Source: an uncultured Maribacter sp. (GTDB taxonomy: Bacteria > Bacteroidota > Bacteroidia > Flavobacteriales > Flavobacteriaceae). From it: a DNA stretch of 64,000 bases. The first letter of the stretch is position 1, and every line of letters begins with the position of its first letter. The DNA lies in assembly GCA_947498505.1 (NCBI GenBank), contig CANMKG010000008.1, positions 62,001-126,000 on the forward strand, written 5' to 3'. A program made the translations under genes and the position numbers. The notes under the pieces were generated by a model, which worked only from the letters and a program-made list of their open reading frames with translations, was not told where the DNA came from and did no database searches. This document shows, piece after piece, positions 35,962 through 45,544 of the stretch.

Positions 35962-36286
35962 TATCAAAATTGAAAAGTCCTAGTTTTATAGCAGGCTGTT
36001 ACAAGTTCATCCCAAGAAAACGAGTATTCTTCAAACGATTGTAGTTGCTTATATAATCTGAAATATTCACTATAAAAGTAAATTTTAGAGAAAGACACCT
36101 CTTTATGGTAATTATCCCATTATTTTACTATTTTATTTTATGATTTATTGGTCATTTAAAATCTAGAAAAATGACTATTTGGATACTTTGCTCTTTCACA
36201 TCAATTATTAATGACTAAATAACCACAAATTAAATGAGTGCAATAAAAAAATGCAATTTGTTGTACCTATGTTGTACCCAAGGCAT
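35962..36286. other. Non-coding right end of the element
   Basis: AT-rich, without frames of note. It contains the right copy of the 21-bp TTGTACC repeat near its end. No terminator was seen after the YgjP-like gene. Confidence 0.5.
36261..36281 (+). repeat. Right copy of the 21-bp TTGTACC repeat (possible integrase arm site)
   Basis: Identical over 21 bp to 20477-20497, again with two TTGTACC heptamers 4 bp apart, and 45 bp inside the right attachment repeat. Confidence 0.6.
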
Positions 36287-36315
36287 AAAAAAAGCCCTCA
36301 CATTTCTGTGAAGGC
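36287..36315 (-). terminator. Element-supplied terminator of the restored tRNA-fMet
   Basis: On the minus strand, GCCTTCACA pairs with TGTGAGGGC (one G-T pair) around GAAA, followed by seven Ts. It differs in sequence from the displaced terminator at 20285-20313, so the element appears to bring its own 3' processing/termination signal for the tRNA it rebuilds. Confidence 0.75.
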
Positions 36316-36325
36316 TTGATTTTAC

Positions 36326-36401
<76 letters not shown>

Positions 36402-36503
36402 ATGTGGACGGCAAAGATACAACTGTTTTTATGTAATATCCAAAAAATGTCATGGAATAATTTGATTCAAATTATTTAGAACTAAATTCCATACCTTCGA
36501 AAT

Positions 36504-37871
36504 ATGAATGTAATTAATGATTTTTTGGCTTTGATTATCACCTATACAGAGTGGATAATGTTATTTTTTGTAATAGGTGGGGGAGTTTTTTTAATGTTCT
36601 ATTCCAAATTAAAACCGTATAAGTATTTTAAGCATGCTATTGAAATTACGGCTGGAAAGCATGATAATCCAAATGATCCAGGAGAGGTAAGCCATTTACA
36701 AGCGCTATCATCAGCTGTTGCTGCAACTGTTGGTTTAGGTAATATTTCGGGAGTTGCTATTGCAATATATATGGGAGGCCCGGGAGTTGTTTTTTGGATA
36801 TGGATTACTGCATTAGTTGGCATGTGTATTAAGTTTTATTCCTGTAGCTTGGCAATTATGTATCGCGATAACGATAGTGAAGGTAACCTTCAAGGTGGAC
36901 CTATGTATTATATTACTAAAGGAATAGGAGAAAAAGCAAAGCCTTTGGCCACATTTTTTTGTATAGCGGGTTTGTTTGGTTTTTTAGGGGTGTTTACTGC
37001 TAACCAGTTTACGCAAACATTTATGAATGTTGTAAAGCCAGATGAAACTATTATCTCTATTGGTGAGTTTAATTGGAAATTAATTGTAGGTATTAGTTTA
37101 GCCTTAATTACATCAGCAGTAATTTTTGGAGGATTAAAAAAAATAGCTAAAGTAGCTACTACTATTGTTCCATTTATGGTGTTGGTTTATTTTTTGGCAG
37201 TGCTAGTAGTAATGTTCACTAATGCTAGCGAAATATTACCATCATTAAAGTTAATAGTAGTTGAAGCTTTTAATTTTGATACAATGGTGAAAGGTGGTTT
37301 TTGGGGATTAGTTATTTTAGGAGTTAGAAGAGCAATGTTTTCTAATGAAAGTGGATTGGGTAGTGCTCCAATGTACCATGGACAGTCCAAAACAAAAGAA
37401 CCAATACAAGAAGGTTTAGTAGCAATGTTAGGACCTTTTATTGATACCATTATTGTTTGTACACTCACTGCAATTGTGATTATTTTAAGCGGGGCTCATT
37501 TAGAGGCAGAAAGTAATGGAATAATAATGACGCTTATTGCATTCAAAAAATCGTTATTTGGTTATGGGGATGTTTTGTTAATGATTATTGTTGCTGCTTT
37601 TGCTTTGTCAACCTTATTTACGTATTCGTATTACGGGGTAAAAAGTCTTTCTTTTTTAACAAATGCAAAAATTGGCAAATATTACAACTGGTATTTTGTA
37701 GGTACAATTATCTTTGCAGCTGTGGTGTCTGTAGATTTGGTGATAAATCTTATAGATTTGGCTTATGCATTAATGGTAATTCCTAATATGATTGCAGTAT
37801 TGTATTTAGCACCTCAGGTAAATAAAGCAATGAATTTATACATATTAAAGTTGAAGAATGGGAGTGCATAA
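36504..37871 (+). CDS. Sodium:alanine/glycine symporter (AGCS family)
   Basis: 455-residue inner-membrane transporter with about ten hydrophobic helices. It shows the AGCS hallmarks: HLQALSSAVAATVGLGNISGVAIAIYMGGPGVVFWIW and GGLKKIAKVATTIVPFM. Also visible is RRAMFSNESGLGSAPMYHG. It imports alanine or glycine with sodium. Its last 14 nt overlap the start of era, so the two are translationally coupled. It begins about 100 nt from the divergent tRNA-fMet, outside the element. Confidence 0.93.
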   Translation: MNVINDFLALIITYTEWIMLFFVIGGGVFLMFYSKLKPYKYFKHAIEITAGKHDNPNDPGEVSHLQALSSAVAATVGLGNISGVAIAIYMGGPGVVFWIWITALVGMCIKFYSCSLAIMYRDNDSEGNLQGGPMYYITKGIGEKAKPLATFFCIAGLFGFLGVFTANQFTQTFMNVVKPDETIISIGEFNWKLIVGISLALITSAVIFGGLKKIAKVATTIVPFMVLVYFLAVLVVMFTNASEILPSLKLIVVEAFNFDTMVKGGFWGLVILGVRRAMFSNESGLGSAPMYHGQSKTKEPIQEGLVAMLGPFIDTIIVCTLTAIVIILSGAHLEAESNGIIMTLIAFKKSLFGYGDVLLMIIVAAFALSTLFTYSYYGVKSLSFLTNAKIGKYYNWYFVGTIIFAAVVSVDLVINLIDLAYALMVIPNMIAVLYLAPQVNKAMNLYILKLKNGSA

Positions 37872-38745
37872 GTCAGGATTTGTAAATATCATAGGAAACC
37901 CTAACGTGGGGAAATCCACGTTGATGAATGCTTTTGTAGGAGAAAAGTTATCTATAATTACCTCAAAAGCGCAAACTACCAGACATCGTATTTTAGGAAT
38001 TGTTAACGGAGATGATTTTCAGGTAATTTTGTCGGATACACCCGGAATAATTAAACCAGCGTATGAACTTCAATCCTCAATGATGGATTTTGTGAAATCT
38101 GCGTTTGAGGATGCAGATGTACTTGTCTATATGGTTGAAATTGGAGAAAAAATGTTGAAGGATGAACGTTTTTTTAATAAAATAAAAAGTAGTAGCATAC
38201 CTGTACTGTTATTACTAAATAAAATTGATGCCTCTGAACAAGAGGTAATTGAGACTCAGGTTCAATATTGGCAAGAGGAGTTGCCTTTTGTGGAAATTCA
38301 TTTAATATCTGCACTTAAAAATTTTAATATAAAACCAGTTTTTGAGCGAATTATAGAGTTATTACCCGAAGCACCTCCATACTATCCTAAGGATCAATTA
38401 ACGGATAAACCAGAGCGTTTTTTTGTAAATGAAACCATACGTGAAAAAATACTACTGCATTATAAAAAGGAGATTCCGTATGCTGTGGAAATTGAAACTG
38501 AAGAATTTTTGGAAGATGATGACATCATTAGAATGCGAGCAGTTGTTATGGTTGAAAGAGATTCGCAGAAAGGAATTATTATTGGTCATAAGGGGAGTGC
38601 TTTAAAAAGAGTAGGAGTGGAATCTAGAAAAGACCTTGAAAAGTTTTTTGGAAAACAGGTGCATTTAGAGCTTTATGTTAAGGTGAACAAGAATTGGAGG
38701 AACGATGCTCGACAGTTGAAACGTTTTGGTTACAATAACAAGTAA
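37858..38745 (+). CDS. era: GTPase Era
   Basis: 295 residues; ribosome-assembly GTPase binding the 3' end of 16S rRNA. The GTPase domain shows GNPNVGKST (P-loop), SDTPGI (G3) and NKID (G4). The C-terminal KH domain has GIIIGHKGSALKRVG. The length is typical. It overlaps the symporter gene. Confidence 0.97.
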   Translation: MGVHKSGFVNIIGNPNVGKSTLMNAFVGEKLSIITSKAQTTRHRILGIVNGDDFQVILSDTPGIIKPAYELQSSMMDFVKSAFEDADVLVYMVEIGEKMLKDERFFNKIKSSSIPVLLLLNKIDASEQEVIETQVQYWQEELPFVEIHLISALKNFNIKPVFERIIELLPEAPPYYPKDQLTDKPERFFVNETIREKILLHYKKEIPYAVEIETEEFLEDDDIIRMRAVVMVERDSQKGIIIGHKGSALKRVGVESRKDLEKFFGKQVHLELYVKVNKNWRNDARQLKRFGYNNK

Positions 38746-38830
38746 TTCATAACATTTGCTTAGTACTATAATTACTTTTTAGTTATACGCTATTTTCATT
38801 TTTGTTGAAATTTAAAATAATCAACCGAAA

Positions 38831-40351
38831 ATGAAGAAATTTATTATGACTGCTATTGTGGCAGGTGCTTTTTTAACAGCATGTGAAAAAGATTCTGTAG
38901 ATCAAGATGAGGTAAAGGATGTAGACGTATCTGCTCTAACCTTTAATAGAATTGGAAAGTTTACTAATGGTTCTGGAGATGAAGGTTTTGCTGAAATAAG
39001 TGCATATGATAGCAAGACTAAAAAATTGTTTGTCGTAAATCCTCAAGAGACCGAAATATCTGTATGGGATATTGCCAATCCATCAACGCCATCAAAGTTA
39101 ACTTCAATCGGATTATCAAGTACGCCTAATAGTGTTGCCGTTAAAAATGGATTGTTGGCGGTTGCAATTGAAAATGCAAATAAACAAGCAGATGGTAGTA
39201 TCACAACATTTGATACCGAAACTCAAGATTTAAAAAGGACCTATGCTGTTGGCGCTTTACCAGATATGGTAACTTTTAGTCCTGATGGAAAATATATTAT
39301 TTCAGCTAATGAAGGAGAGCCAAATGATGATTATACTGTTGACCCAGAGGGCTCAGTTTCCATTATTAATATAGATGCGGAAGAAATAAATACACTGTAT
39401 TTTACAAGTTTTAATGCTCAAAGCATTGGCAATGAGTTCCGTGTTTTTGGTCCTAACGCTAGTGTAGCTCAAGATGTAGAACCAGAGTATGTAGCAGTTT
39501 CTGATGACAGTAAATATGCATATGTTACTTTGCAGGAAAATAATGGTATAGCAGTAGTAGATATCGAAAGTAAAACCATAAATATGGTTTATGGTTTAGG
39601 TGCTAAAGATCATTCATTACCAGAAAACATGTTGGATGCAAGTAATAAAGATGACATCGTTGGGAATTTTCAAAATTGGCCAGTATACGGTTTGTATCAA
39701 CCCGATGCTATAGCTTTTGCTAAAATTAACGAAACGGAATATATAATTACTGCAAATGAAGGCGATGCTCGAGATTATGATGGTTATTCTGAAGAAGAAA
39801 GAGTAAAGGATTTAGTTTTAGATGCGACTGCTTTTCCGAAAGCTGCAGAATTACAATTACCAGAAAATTTGGGAAGATTAAAAACAACAACTGCAAATGG
39901 TGATATTGATGGTGATGGTGATTTTGATAAAATATACGCTTATGGCGGTCGTTCATTTACTATTTGGAACACTACAGGGGGTATTGTTTATGATAGTGGT
40001 GATCAAATTGGTAAAAAAACTTTTGAACTCAACGCTGCATTGTTTAATAATGATGAAGGAGATGTTGATGATCGTAGTGATGATAAAGGTGCAGAGCCGG
40101 AATCTGTTACAACTTTGAAAATAGGAAAGTCAACTTTATTATTTGTTGGTTTAGAACGTACAGGTGGAGCGTTCGTATATGATATAACTAATCCAACTAG
40201 TCCTGAATTCTTAAATTGGATTTTAAATACTGAAGATGTAGGCCCAGAAGGGTTATTAGTAATTCCTGCTGACGAAAGCCCTAATAATGAAAATCTGCTT
40301 GTAATAACTAACGAGGTATCAAATACAGTTTCTGTTTACGAAATTAAGTAA
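38831..40351 (+). CDS. Choice-of-anchor I family surface lipoprotein
   Basis: 506 residues with a lipoprotein signal (FLTACEKD, C18). It forms a seven-bladed-propeller-like protein with the family's conserved pieces: PNSVAVKNGLLAVAIE, MVTFSPDGKYIISANEGEPNDDYTVDPEGSVSII, TANEGDARDYDGYSEEERV and GRSFTIWN. Family members are secreted or surface-anchored and sometimes annotated as alkaline-phosphatase-like, but the biochemical role is unclear. A bidirectional terminator follows. Confidence 0.85.
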   Translation: MKKFIMTAIVAGAFLTACEKDSVDQDEVKDVDVSALTFNRIGKFTNGSGDEGFAEISAYDSKTKKLFVVNPQETEISVWDIANPSTPSKLTSIGLSSTPNSVAVKNGLLAVAIENANKQADGSITTFDTETQDLKRTYAVGALPDMVTFSPDGKYIISANEGEPNDDYTVDPEGSVSIINIDAEEINTLYFTSFNAQSIGNEFRVFGPNASVAQDVEPEYVAVSDDSKYAYVTLQENNGIAVVDIESKTINMVYGLGAKDHSLPENMLDASNKDDIVGNFQNWPVYGLYQPDAIAFAKINETEYIITANEGDARDYDGYSEEERVKDLVLDATAFPKAAELQLPENLGRLKTTTANGDIDGDGDFDKIYAYGGRSFTIWNTTGGIVYDSGDQIGKKTFELNAALFNNDEGDVDDRSDDKGAEPESVTTLKIGKSTLLFVGLERTGGAFVYDITNPTSPEFLNWILNTEDVGPEGLLVIPADESPNNENLLVITNEVSNTVSVYEIK

Positions 40352-40363
40352 TATTTAAACTTA

Positions 40364-40394
40364 AAAACTCTCAGTGGTTTTCACTGAGGGTTTT
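40364..40394. terminator. Bidirectional terminator between convergent genes
   Basis: AAAACTCTCAGTG (40364-40376) pairs with CACTGAGGGTTTT (40382-40394) around GTTTT, with one G-T pair and T-runs on both strands. It overlaps the last codons of the minus-strand gene. Confidence 0.85.
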
Positions 40395-40880
40395 GTTTAA
40401 TATTGAATTCATAAAATTATGAAGTTCAAACATTTGTGGTTTTCCTTTTCGTTTTCCATACCTTCCAAAAAGGTATAGTGAAAACCATAAGCTTACCATA
40501 AAACACATTAACCCAATTTGTAATCCATAAGTTTTGTTTAGTGCAGCACTTGAGTAAGCCCATATGCCAAGTGTTATAAATATGGAGGCAATTGCAAAAT
40601 GGATAAACATAAAAAACGTCCAAAGCGTTGGGTTTGGGCCAAACAGCCCATATATCCTAGAAAAATTGTTCTCCTCCTTTGTAATTTCTAAATGCAATTG
40701 AGGTGACCAAAAGTTATTTTTTTTCTTTGGAAATTTAATAAATACATGGTCGTCAAGGCGTTTTACCAAGAAAGGAACATCTTTACATTTTTCAAATTCA
40801 CTCAAAATTAGTTCTTTAGGGTTTTTGTTGCTCAGTTGAAAACGAGGTCTTAAAACTATATTTTGAACAATCTCCTCCAT
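40371..40880 (-). CDS. Hypothetical two-helix membrane protein
   Basis: 169 residues with two transmembrane segments at about 88-112 (LWTFFMFIHFAIASIFITLGIWAY) and about 118-142, and cytoplasmic-looking ends. No catalytic motif is visible. Similar flavobacterial proteins near era and der have been loosely labelled GTP-binding, but no GTPase motif is present. Function unknown. Confidence 0.7.
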   Translation of the reverse strand: MEEIVQNIVLRPRFQLSNKNPKELILSEFEKCKDVPFLVKRLDDHVFIKFPKKKNNFWSPQLHLEITKEENNFSRIYGLFGPNPTLWTFFMFIHFAIASIFITLGIWAYSSAALNKTYGLQIGLMCFMVSLWFSLYLFGRYGKRKGKPQMFELHNFMNSILNKTLSENH

Positions 40881-40949
40881 AAAAACTTTTTTTCAAATGA
40901 ATTTCATCTAAAAAATTACATATTTGTTAGGAGTTCTACAAACTTTTGT

Positions 40950-40996
40950 TACTTTTGACAAGTCGACGAAATACATGTTTTATCGACGAAATGCAT
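40950..40996 (+). promoter_or_regulatory. Promoter and direct-repeat operator candidate for the acetyltransferase gene
   Basis: TACTTTTG at 40950-40957 matches the -7 box TAnnTTTG; a TTTG at 40923-40926 is 23 bp upstream, rather far. Just downstream, TCGACGAAATRCAT occurs twice (40963-40976 and 40983-40996), with starts exactly 20 bp apart, near the expected transcription start. Confidence 0.45.
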
Positions 40997-41012
40997 AAAC
41001 TCCCTCAAATCA

Positions 41013-41720
41013 ATGGAAAAAGTAGTGATATTTGGTGCTTCGGGCCACGGAAGCGTTGTTTTAGATTGTATCGAAAAACAAGGTGAATATCAAGTTATCG
41101 GTTTTATAGACTCTTATAAAAGTAAAGGAGAAAAATTTAACGGTTACGAAATATTAGGAAGCGAGTATGACCTTCCTCAATTAATAGATAAATACAATAT
41201 CTACGGTGGAATTATTGCCATTGGAGATAATTGGACAAGAAAACTTGCAGCGGATAGGGTTGCTTCAATAGCGCCTAATCTGGTTTTTATCAGCGCAATT
41301 CACCCAAATGCTACCATTGGTAGAAACTGTTATATAGGGGAAGGTGCTGTTGTAATGCCAGGTGCTATTATAAACGCAAATTCATGGATTGGAGATTTTT
41401 GCATTATAAATACCAATGCTTCTTTAGACCACAATGGTAAACTGGGTAATTTTTCCAGCATAGCGCCTCGTGTTAGCACGGGCGGAAATTTTAACTTAGG
41501 CAAATATTCAGCTGTATCTTTAGGCGCAAGTGTTATCGAAAACATTTCGATAGGAGAGCATACTGTAGTTGGAGCAGGTTCTGTGGTTATTAATGATATT
41601 GCGGATAATTTAGTGGTTTATGGTACTCCTGCGAAGGTTGTTCGTAATCGTGCAATAAATGAAAAGTATCTAGCTCGTAAAAAAACAACTCTCATATCCG
41701 TTTCCAACTCTTTGGTATAA
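41013..41720 (+). CDS. NeuD/PglD-like sugar O- or N-acetyltransferase
   Basis: 235 residues. The N-terminal Rossmann-like substrate-binding part (VVIFGASGHGSVVLDCIEKQ, about 1-90) is followed by a left-handed beta-helix of hexapeptide repeats (about 95-210: IGRNCYIGEGAVVMPGA, GDFCIINTNASLDHN, VVGAGSVVIND). The catalytic histidine is probably in SLDHNGKLG. These enzymes acetylate sialic acids or amino sugars of surface glycans. It lies alone between convergent and downstream genes, not in a glycan cluster. Confidence 0.88.
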   Translation: MEKVVIFGASGHGSVVLDCIEKQGEYQVIGFIDSYKSKGEKFNGYEILGSEYDLPQLIDKYNIYGGIIAIGDNWTRKLAADRVASIAPNLVFISAIHPNATIGRNCYIGEGAVVMPGAIINANSWIGDFCIINTNASLDHNGKLGNFSSIAPRVSTGGNFNLGKYSAVSLGASVIENISIGEHTVVGAGSVVINDIADNLVVYGTPAKVVRNRAINEKYLARKKTTLISVSNSLV

Positions 41721-41755
41721 TTTGTACTTATTGTTTTTCATTTGAGTATTAGTAC

Positions 41756-41763
41756 TACCTTTG
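41756..41763 (+). promoter_or_regulatory. Possible -7 promoter box of der
   Basis: TACCTTTG fits TAnnTTTG and lies 18 bp before the der start. The upstream TTG-type box is not well spaced, so support is limited. Confidence 0.35.
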
Positions 41764-41781
41764 TCATCTTAATTATTGAGT

Positions 41782-43086
41782 ATGGGTGCAATTGTTGCTG
41801 TAGTAGGAAGGCCAAATGTTGGAAAATCAACTTTTTTTAATCGTTTAATTCAACGAAGAGAGGCTATTGTGGATGCTGTTAGTGGCGTTACTCGCGACCG
41901 TCATTATGGGAAAAGCGACTGGAATGGAAAAGAATTTTCGTTAATAGATACTGGTGGATATGTAGTTGGTAGTGATGATATTTTTGAACAAGAAATAGAT
42001 AAGCAGGTTGAGCTGGCAATAGAAGAAGCAGACGCTATAATTTTCATGGTAGATGTTGAAACCGGAGTGACCGGAATGGATGAGGATGTTGCCAAACTTC
42101 TACGAAGAGTAAACAAGCCAGTTTTTTTAGCAGTTAACAAGGTCGATAATGCAAAAAGAGCAGAAGATGCAGTTGAATTTTATGCATTAGGGTTAGGTGA
42201 ATATTACACACTTTCCAGTATTAATGGTGGTGGAACCGGAGATTTACTTGACGCTGTTGTAAAAGTTCTCCCTGAAAATGAGGAAGAAGAAATTGATATT
42301 CCAAGATTTGCCGTTATTGGAAGACCCAATGCAGGGAAATCATCGTTTATAAATGCACTTATTGGTGAAGAAAGGTATATTGTTACGGATATAGCGGGTA
42401 CTACAAGAGATAGTATTGATACTAGGTATAATAGATTTGGCTTTGAATTTAATCTTGTAGATACGGCGGGTATTCGAAGAAAATCTAAGGTAAAAGAAGA
42501 CTTAGAGTTTTATTCTGTTATGCGTTCGGTTAGGGCAATTGAACATAGTGATGTTTGTCTTTTATTGTTGGATGCTACACGAGGTTTTGATGGTCAGGTA
42601 GAAAACATATTTTGGTTAGCTTCAAGAAATAACAAAGGAATTGTAATTCTTGTAAATAAATGGGATTTAGTTGAAAATAAAGAGACTAACAGTATAAAAC
42701 ATTATACTCAAAAAATTAAAGAGGCTATTGCTCCGTTTACAGATGTACCCATTTTATTTATATCGGTGTTAACCAAGCAACGTATTTTTAAGGCAATTGA
42801 AACGGCAGTTGAAGTGTTCAATAATAGGTCTAAAAAGGTGAAAACTCGTGAGTTTAATGATGTAATGCTACCAATTATAGAAAACAACCCTCCACCTGCA
42901 TATAAAGATAAATATGTAAAAATTAAATTTTGCACGCAACTTCCAACACCATACCCGCAATTTGCTTTTTATTGCAATTTGCCGCAATATGTTAGGGATC
43001 CCTATAAGCGTTTTTTAGAGAATAAAATCAGAGAAAACTTTGACTTTAAAGGTGTTCCTATCTCTGTTTTTTTAAGAAAAAAATAA
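41782..43086 (+). CDS. der: GTPase Der (EngA)
   Basis: 434 residues; tandem-GTPase needed for 50S ribosome assembly. The first G domain has GRPNVGKST and DTGGY. The second has [14 protein letters not shown] and NKWD. A C-terminal KH-like domain follows (near 350-434: [20 protein letters not shown]). I choose the ATG at 41782 ([10 protein letters not shown]); a TTG two codons earlier is unnecessary. Confidence 0.97.
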   Translation: MGAIVAVVGRPNVGKSTFFNRLIQRREAIVDAVSGVTRDRHYGKSDWNGKEFSLIDTGGYVVGSDDIFEQEIDKQVELAIEEADAIIFMVDVETGVTGMDEDVAKLLRRVNKPVFLAVNKVDNAKRAEDAVEFYALGLGEYYTLSSINGGGTGDLLDAVVKVLPENEEEEIDIPRFAVIGRPNAGKSSFINALIGEERYIVTDIAGTTRDSIDTRYNRFGFEFNLVDTAGIRRKSKVKEDLEFYSVMRSVRAIEHSDVCLLLLDATRGFDGQVENIFWLASRNNKGIVILVNKWDLVENKETNSIKHYTQKIKEAIAPFTDVPILFISVLTKQRIFKAIETAVEVFNNRSKKVKTREFNDVMLPIIENNPPPAYKDKYVKIKFCTQLPTPYPQFAFYCNLPQYVRDPYKRFLENKIRENFDFKGVPISVFLRKK

Positions 43087-43142
43087 AATTACGTTATAAC
43101 ATTTTATTTAATACATTTAGGTATAGTTTAAATGTTACTTAA

Positions 43143-44327
43143 ATGCAACGAATTATTGTTATTCTCTGTGCCGTTTTGGTATGTTTTTTAAATTCTGTCA
43201 GTGCTCAAGAAAGGTTTAGTGAAGATTTAAAATTATTAAATCAGTATATAAATCCTATAATTTTAATAAGTGGGAAAAAACAGGTTATTGTCTCTTCGGA
43301 ATTTCAAGGAAGGATTCTTACTAGCACCGCTAAAGGATTAATGGGCGCAAGTTATGGTTGGTTTAATAAAAAACTTTTAACTAGTGGAGATTCGTTTTTG
43401 CAAAAAAGTAAACTAGGAGGGGAGGGCAGAATATGGTTTGGACCTGATCAAGGCCCATTTACTCTTTTTTTTGAAATAGATTCGTTGACAGGTGAAAAAA
43501 AGCATAAATCCCCAATAGACCTAGATACGATATCTTTTCCGATTCTAAGTAAAACAGAAAAAAGTGTAACGCTTGGAAATAGGTTAAAGATTAAAAACAT
43601 GAATGGATTTGTGTTTGCTGTTGATGTTAAAAGAAAAATAGCGTTGTTGGATGAAGTATTCGTAAATAGGTCTTTAAATGTGGAGCCGGGAAAAAATAAC
43701 CTTGACTATGTAGCATATAGCACAAATACTACAATGACTAATATTGGTAAAGAAAACTGGTCAAAGAAATCAGGCTTAATGTCACTGTGGGATTTAGGGT
43801 GTTTGCATCCAACGCCAGGAACTACAGTTGTTATTCCTTTAAAAAAACAGATGGATACTGCTACGGTTTATTTTACTCCAATTGATAAAACCCGAATTAA
43901 TATTAAAAACAAAGTCCTTTACTATAAGGCAGACGCAGACTATCTAAACAAAATTGGAACACTACCAGAATATACTAAACCTTATTTTGGAAGCTATAGT
44001 CCCGAATCAAATGTATTGACGATAATAAAGTTCAATTTTGAGGGGGATATGGACTATGTAAATGCGCATCCAGTTAATATTAAAAATCAATATAGAGGAG
44101 ATGTGATTAATGTGTTTAATGATGGTGTTTGGAATGGTGTTGGTCCTTTTGGTCCTTTTTATGAATTAGAAACTTCTTCGCCTGCAAAGGAATTAAAAGT
44201 TGGGGAATCCATATCACATTATCAAGAAATATATCATTTCGAAGGAAGCAAAAAGGAGCTTAATATCATATCAGAATCGGTCTTAGGAATAAGTATCAAT
44301 GAGATTGAAAGAGCACTTCCAAATTAA
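43143..44327 (+). CDS. Secreted DUF6786-like protein
   Basis: 394 residues with a signal peptide (MQRIIVILCAVLVCFLNSVSAQ). The mature protein is beta-rich with QVIVSSEFQGRILTSTAKGLMGASYGWFNK, GEGRIWFGPDQGPFTLFF and YVAYSTNTTMTNIGKENW. These resemble the uncharacterised DUF6786 family seen in Bacteroidetes, whose look is that of a sugar-mutarotase-like sandwich. No active site can be assigned. Confidence 0.6.
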   Translation: MQRIIVILCAVLVCFLNSVSAQERFSEDLKLLNQYINPIILISGKKQVIVSSEFQGRILTSTAKGLMGASYGWFNKKLLTSGDSFLQKSKLGGEGRIWFGPDQGPFTLFFEIDSLTGEKKHKSPIDLDTISFPILSKTEKSVTLGNRLKIKNMNGFVFAVDVKRKIALLDEVFVNRSLNVEPGKNNLDYVAYSTNTTMTNIGKENWSKKSGLMSLWDLGCLHPTPGTTVVIPLKKQMDTATVYFTPIDKTRINIKNKVLYYKADADYLNKIGTLPEYTKPYFGSYSPESNVLTIIKFNFEGDMDYVNAHPVNIKNQYRGDVINVFNDGVWNGVGPFGPFYELETSSPAKELKVGESISHYQEIYHFEGSKKELNIISESVLGISINEIERALPN

Positions 44328-44331
44328 AAAA

Positions 44332-45120
44332 TTACCAGCCACCTGAGGCTCCTCCGCCTCCAAAACCGCCACCTCCGAAGCCACCGCCACCGAAACCGCC
44401 ACTTCCAAATCCTCCACTAGAAGAGCCGCCTCGTCCCATATTACTAAGAATAATAATATCTCGTAAATCCATTCCAGAACTTCTTCGACCTCTATTGCCG
44501 CCGCCGTTTCCTTTATTTTTACGAGAAGAAATTATAATAACAATTATTATAAAAATGATGAATGGAAGTAACGCTTCAAAAGGAAACCCATTAGAGTTGT
44601 TAAAGTTTCTATCTTCTTTAAATTCGCCGGTTAGAACCTGAAAAATAGCATCCGCCCCTTTATCTAACCCACCGTAATAGTTGTTTTGTTTAAATTGAGG
44701 GACAATTACGTTTTCAATAATTCTTTTAGACATAGCATCGGTTAGGGTGCCTTCTACGCCGTAACCAGTGTTTATGGCAATCCTACGGTCTTTTTTTGCT
44801 AAAAGAATAAGTACTCCATTATCTTTTTCAGCTTGACCAATTCCCCATTTTTCTCCCCATTGAGCACCTAAATAATTGATGTTTTCTCCATTAGTGGAAT
44901 CAATAATTATGATTACTATTTGAGTGGAGGTACTATCGGAATATTTAACTAGTTTTTGCTCAAGATTTTTTCTTTGCGAAAGTGGTAGTAGATTTTCATA
45001 ATCATAAACACTTGTTTGTTCCTGTGCGGTTACTGGTTTTTCGGGAACGTTATATTGAGCCTGTACTAATGAAAAACAGCCAATAAATAAAAGTAGAAGA
45101 CTAGTTTTTAGATATTTCAT
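44332..45120 (-). CDS. TPM-domain (YgcG-type) membrane protein with glycine-rich tail
   Basis: 262 residues: signal peptide ending at VQAQ, then a periplasmic TPM domain (about 35-165: YDYENLLPLSQRKNLEQKL, TQIVIIIIDSTNG, NNYYGGLDKGADAIFQVL). A transmembrane helix is at about 183-200 (LLPFIIFIIIVIII), and the tail is almost pure Gly/Ser/Phe (GGFGGGGFGGGG). Such proteins are often found with LemA. It is the last gene of the M23-MerR-LemA-TPM operon; its start overlaps the preceding TPM gene by 20 nt. Confidence 0.88.
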   Translation of the reverse strand: MKYLKTSLLLLFIGCFSLVQAQYNVPEKPVTAQEQTSVYDYENLLPLSQRKNLEQKLVKYSDSTSTQIVIIIIDSTNGENINYLGAQWGEKWGIGQAEKDNGVLILLAKKDRRIAINTGYGVEGTLTDAMSKRIIENVIVPQFKQNNYYGGLDKGADAIFQVLTGEFKEDRNFNNSNGFPFEALLPFIIFIIIVIIISSRKNKGNGGGNRGRRSSGMDLRDIIILSNMGRGGSSSGGFGSGGFGGGGFGGGGFGGGGASGGW

Positions 45121-45538
45121 TGCTCAATTCATTAGTGTCGCCATGTTCCCATGGAAAATGTGCTGTTAATTCGTTGCCAGCACTTTCAATGCCTTTAATT
45201 ATTCCTAATTTAAAATTACCGTTTTTAAATTCAGATTCAATAGCATTTTTGGTAGTATCCCAAAAGTTTTCTGGAACCACTTTGTCTATACCCTTATCCC
45301 CGTAAATAACAAATTTTCTATCGTTTACGGCAACGTAAATAAGTACTCCATTTTCAGCCTTGGTATTATCCATTTTCAGAAAATGAAATACTTCTTTTGC
45401 TCTCTCTAAGTGCGGTATTTTAGCATGTGCTTCAATATGTACTCTAATTTCGCCAGAAGTGTTTTTTTCAGCACTAATTATTGCTGCAACAATTTCTTGT
45501 TCTTCTTCATGCGTTAAAAAATCTTCAACTTTGGACAT
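45101..45538 (-). CDS. Stand-alone TPM-domain protein, predicted cytoplasmic
   Basis: 145 residues, without signal peptide or membrane helix, consisting essentially of one TPM domain (ISAEKNTSGEIRVHIEAHAKIPHLERAKEVFHFLKM, then GVLIYVAVNDRKFVIYGDKGIDKVVPENFW). It lies between lemA (6 nt) and the larger TPM gene (20-nt overlap). TPM domains have been linked to phosphatase activity and photosystem repair in plants; the role here is unknown. Confidence 0.85.
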   Translation of the reverse strand: MSKVEDFLTHEEEQEIVAAIISAEKNTSGEIRVHIEAHAKIPHLERAKEVFHFLKMDNTKAENGVLIYVAVNDRKFVIYGDKGIDKVVPENFWDTTKNAIESEFKNGNFKLGIIKGIESAGNELTAHFPWEHGDTNELSNEISKN

Positions 45539-45544
45539 TAAGTA

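Noticed and set aside
35962-36260. Possible extra small gene after the YgjP-like gene
   Set aside because: No frame of useful length with a ribosome-binding site or recognisable protein pattern.
39747-40118. Histidine/leucine-rich antisense and alternate frames within the choice-of-anchor I gene
   Set aside because: Their odd composition results from the Asp/Gly-rich coding sequence of the real gene read in other frames.
44332-44420. Glycine-rich tandem repeat at the end of the TPM gene as a mobile repeat
   Set aside because: Low-complexity glycine tails are normal for this protein family.
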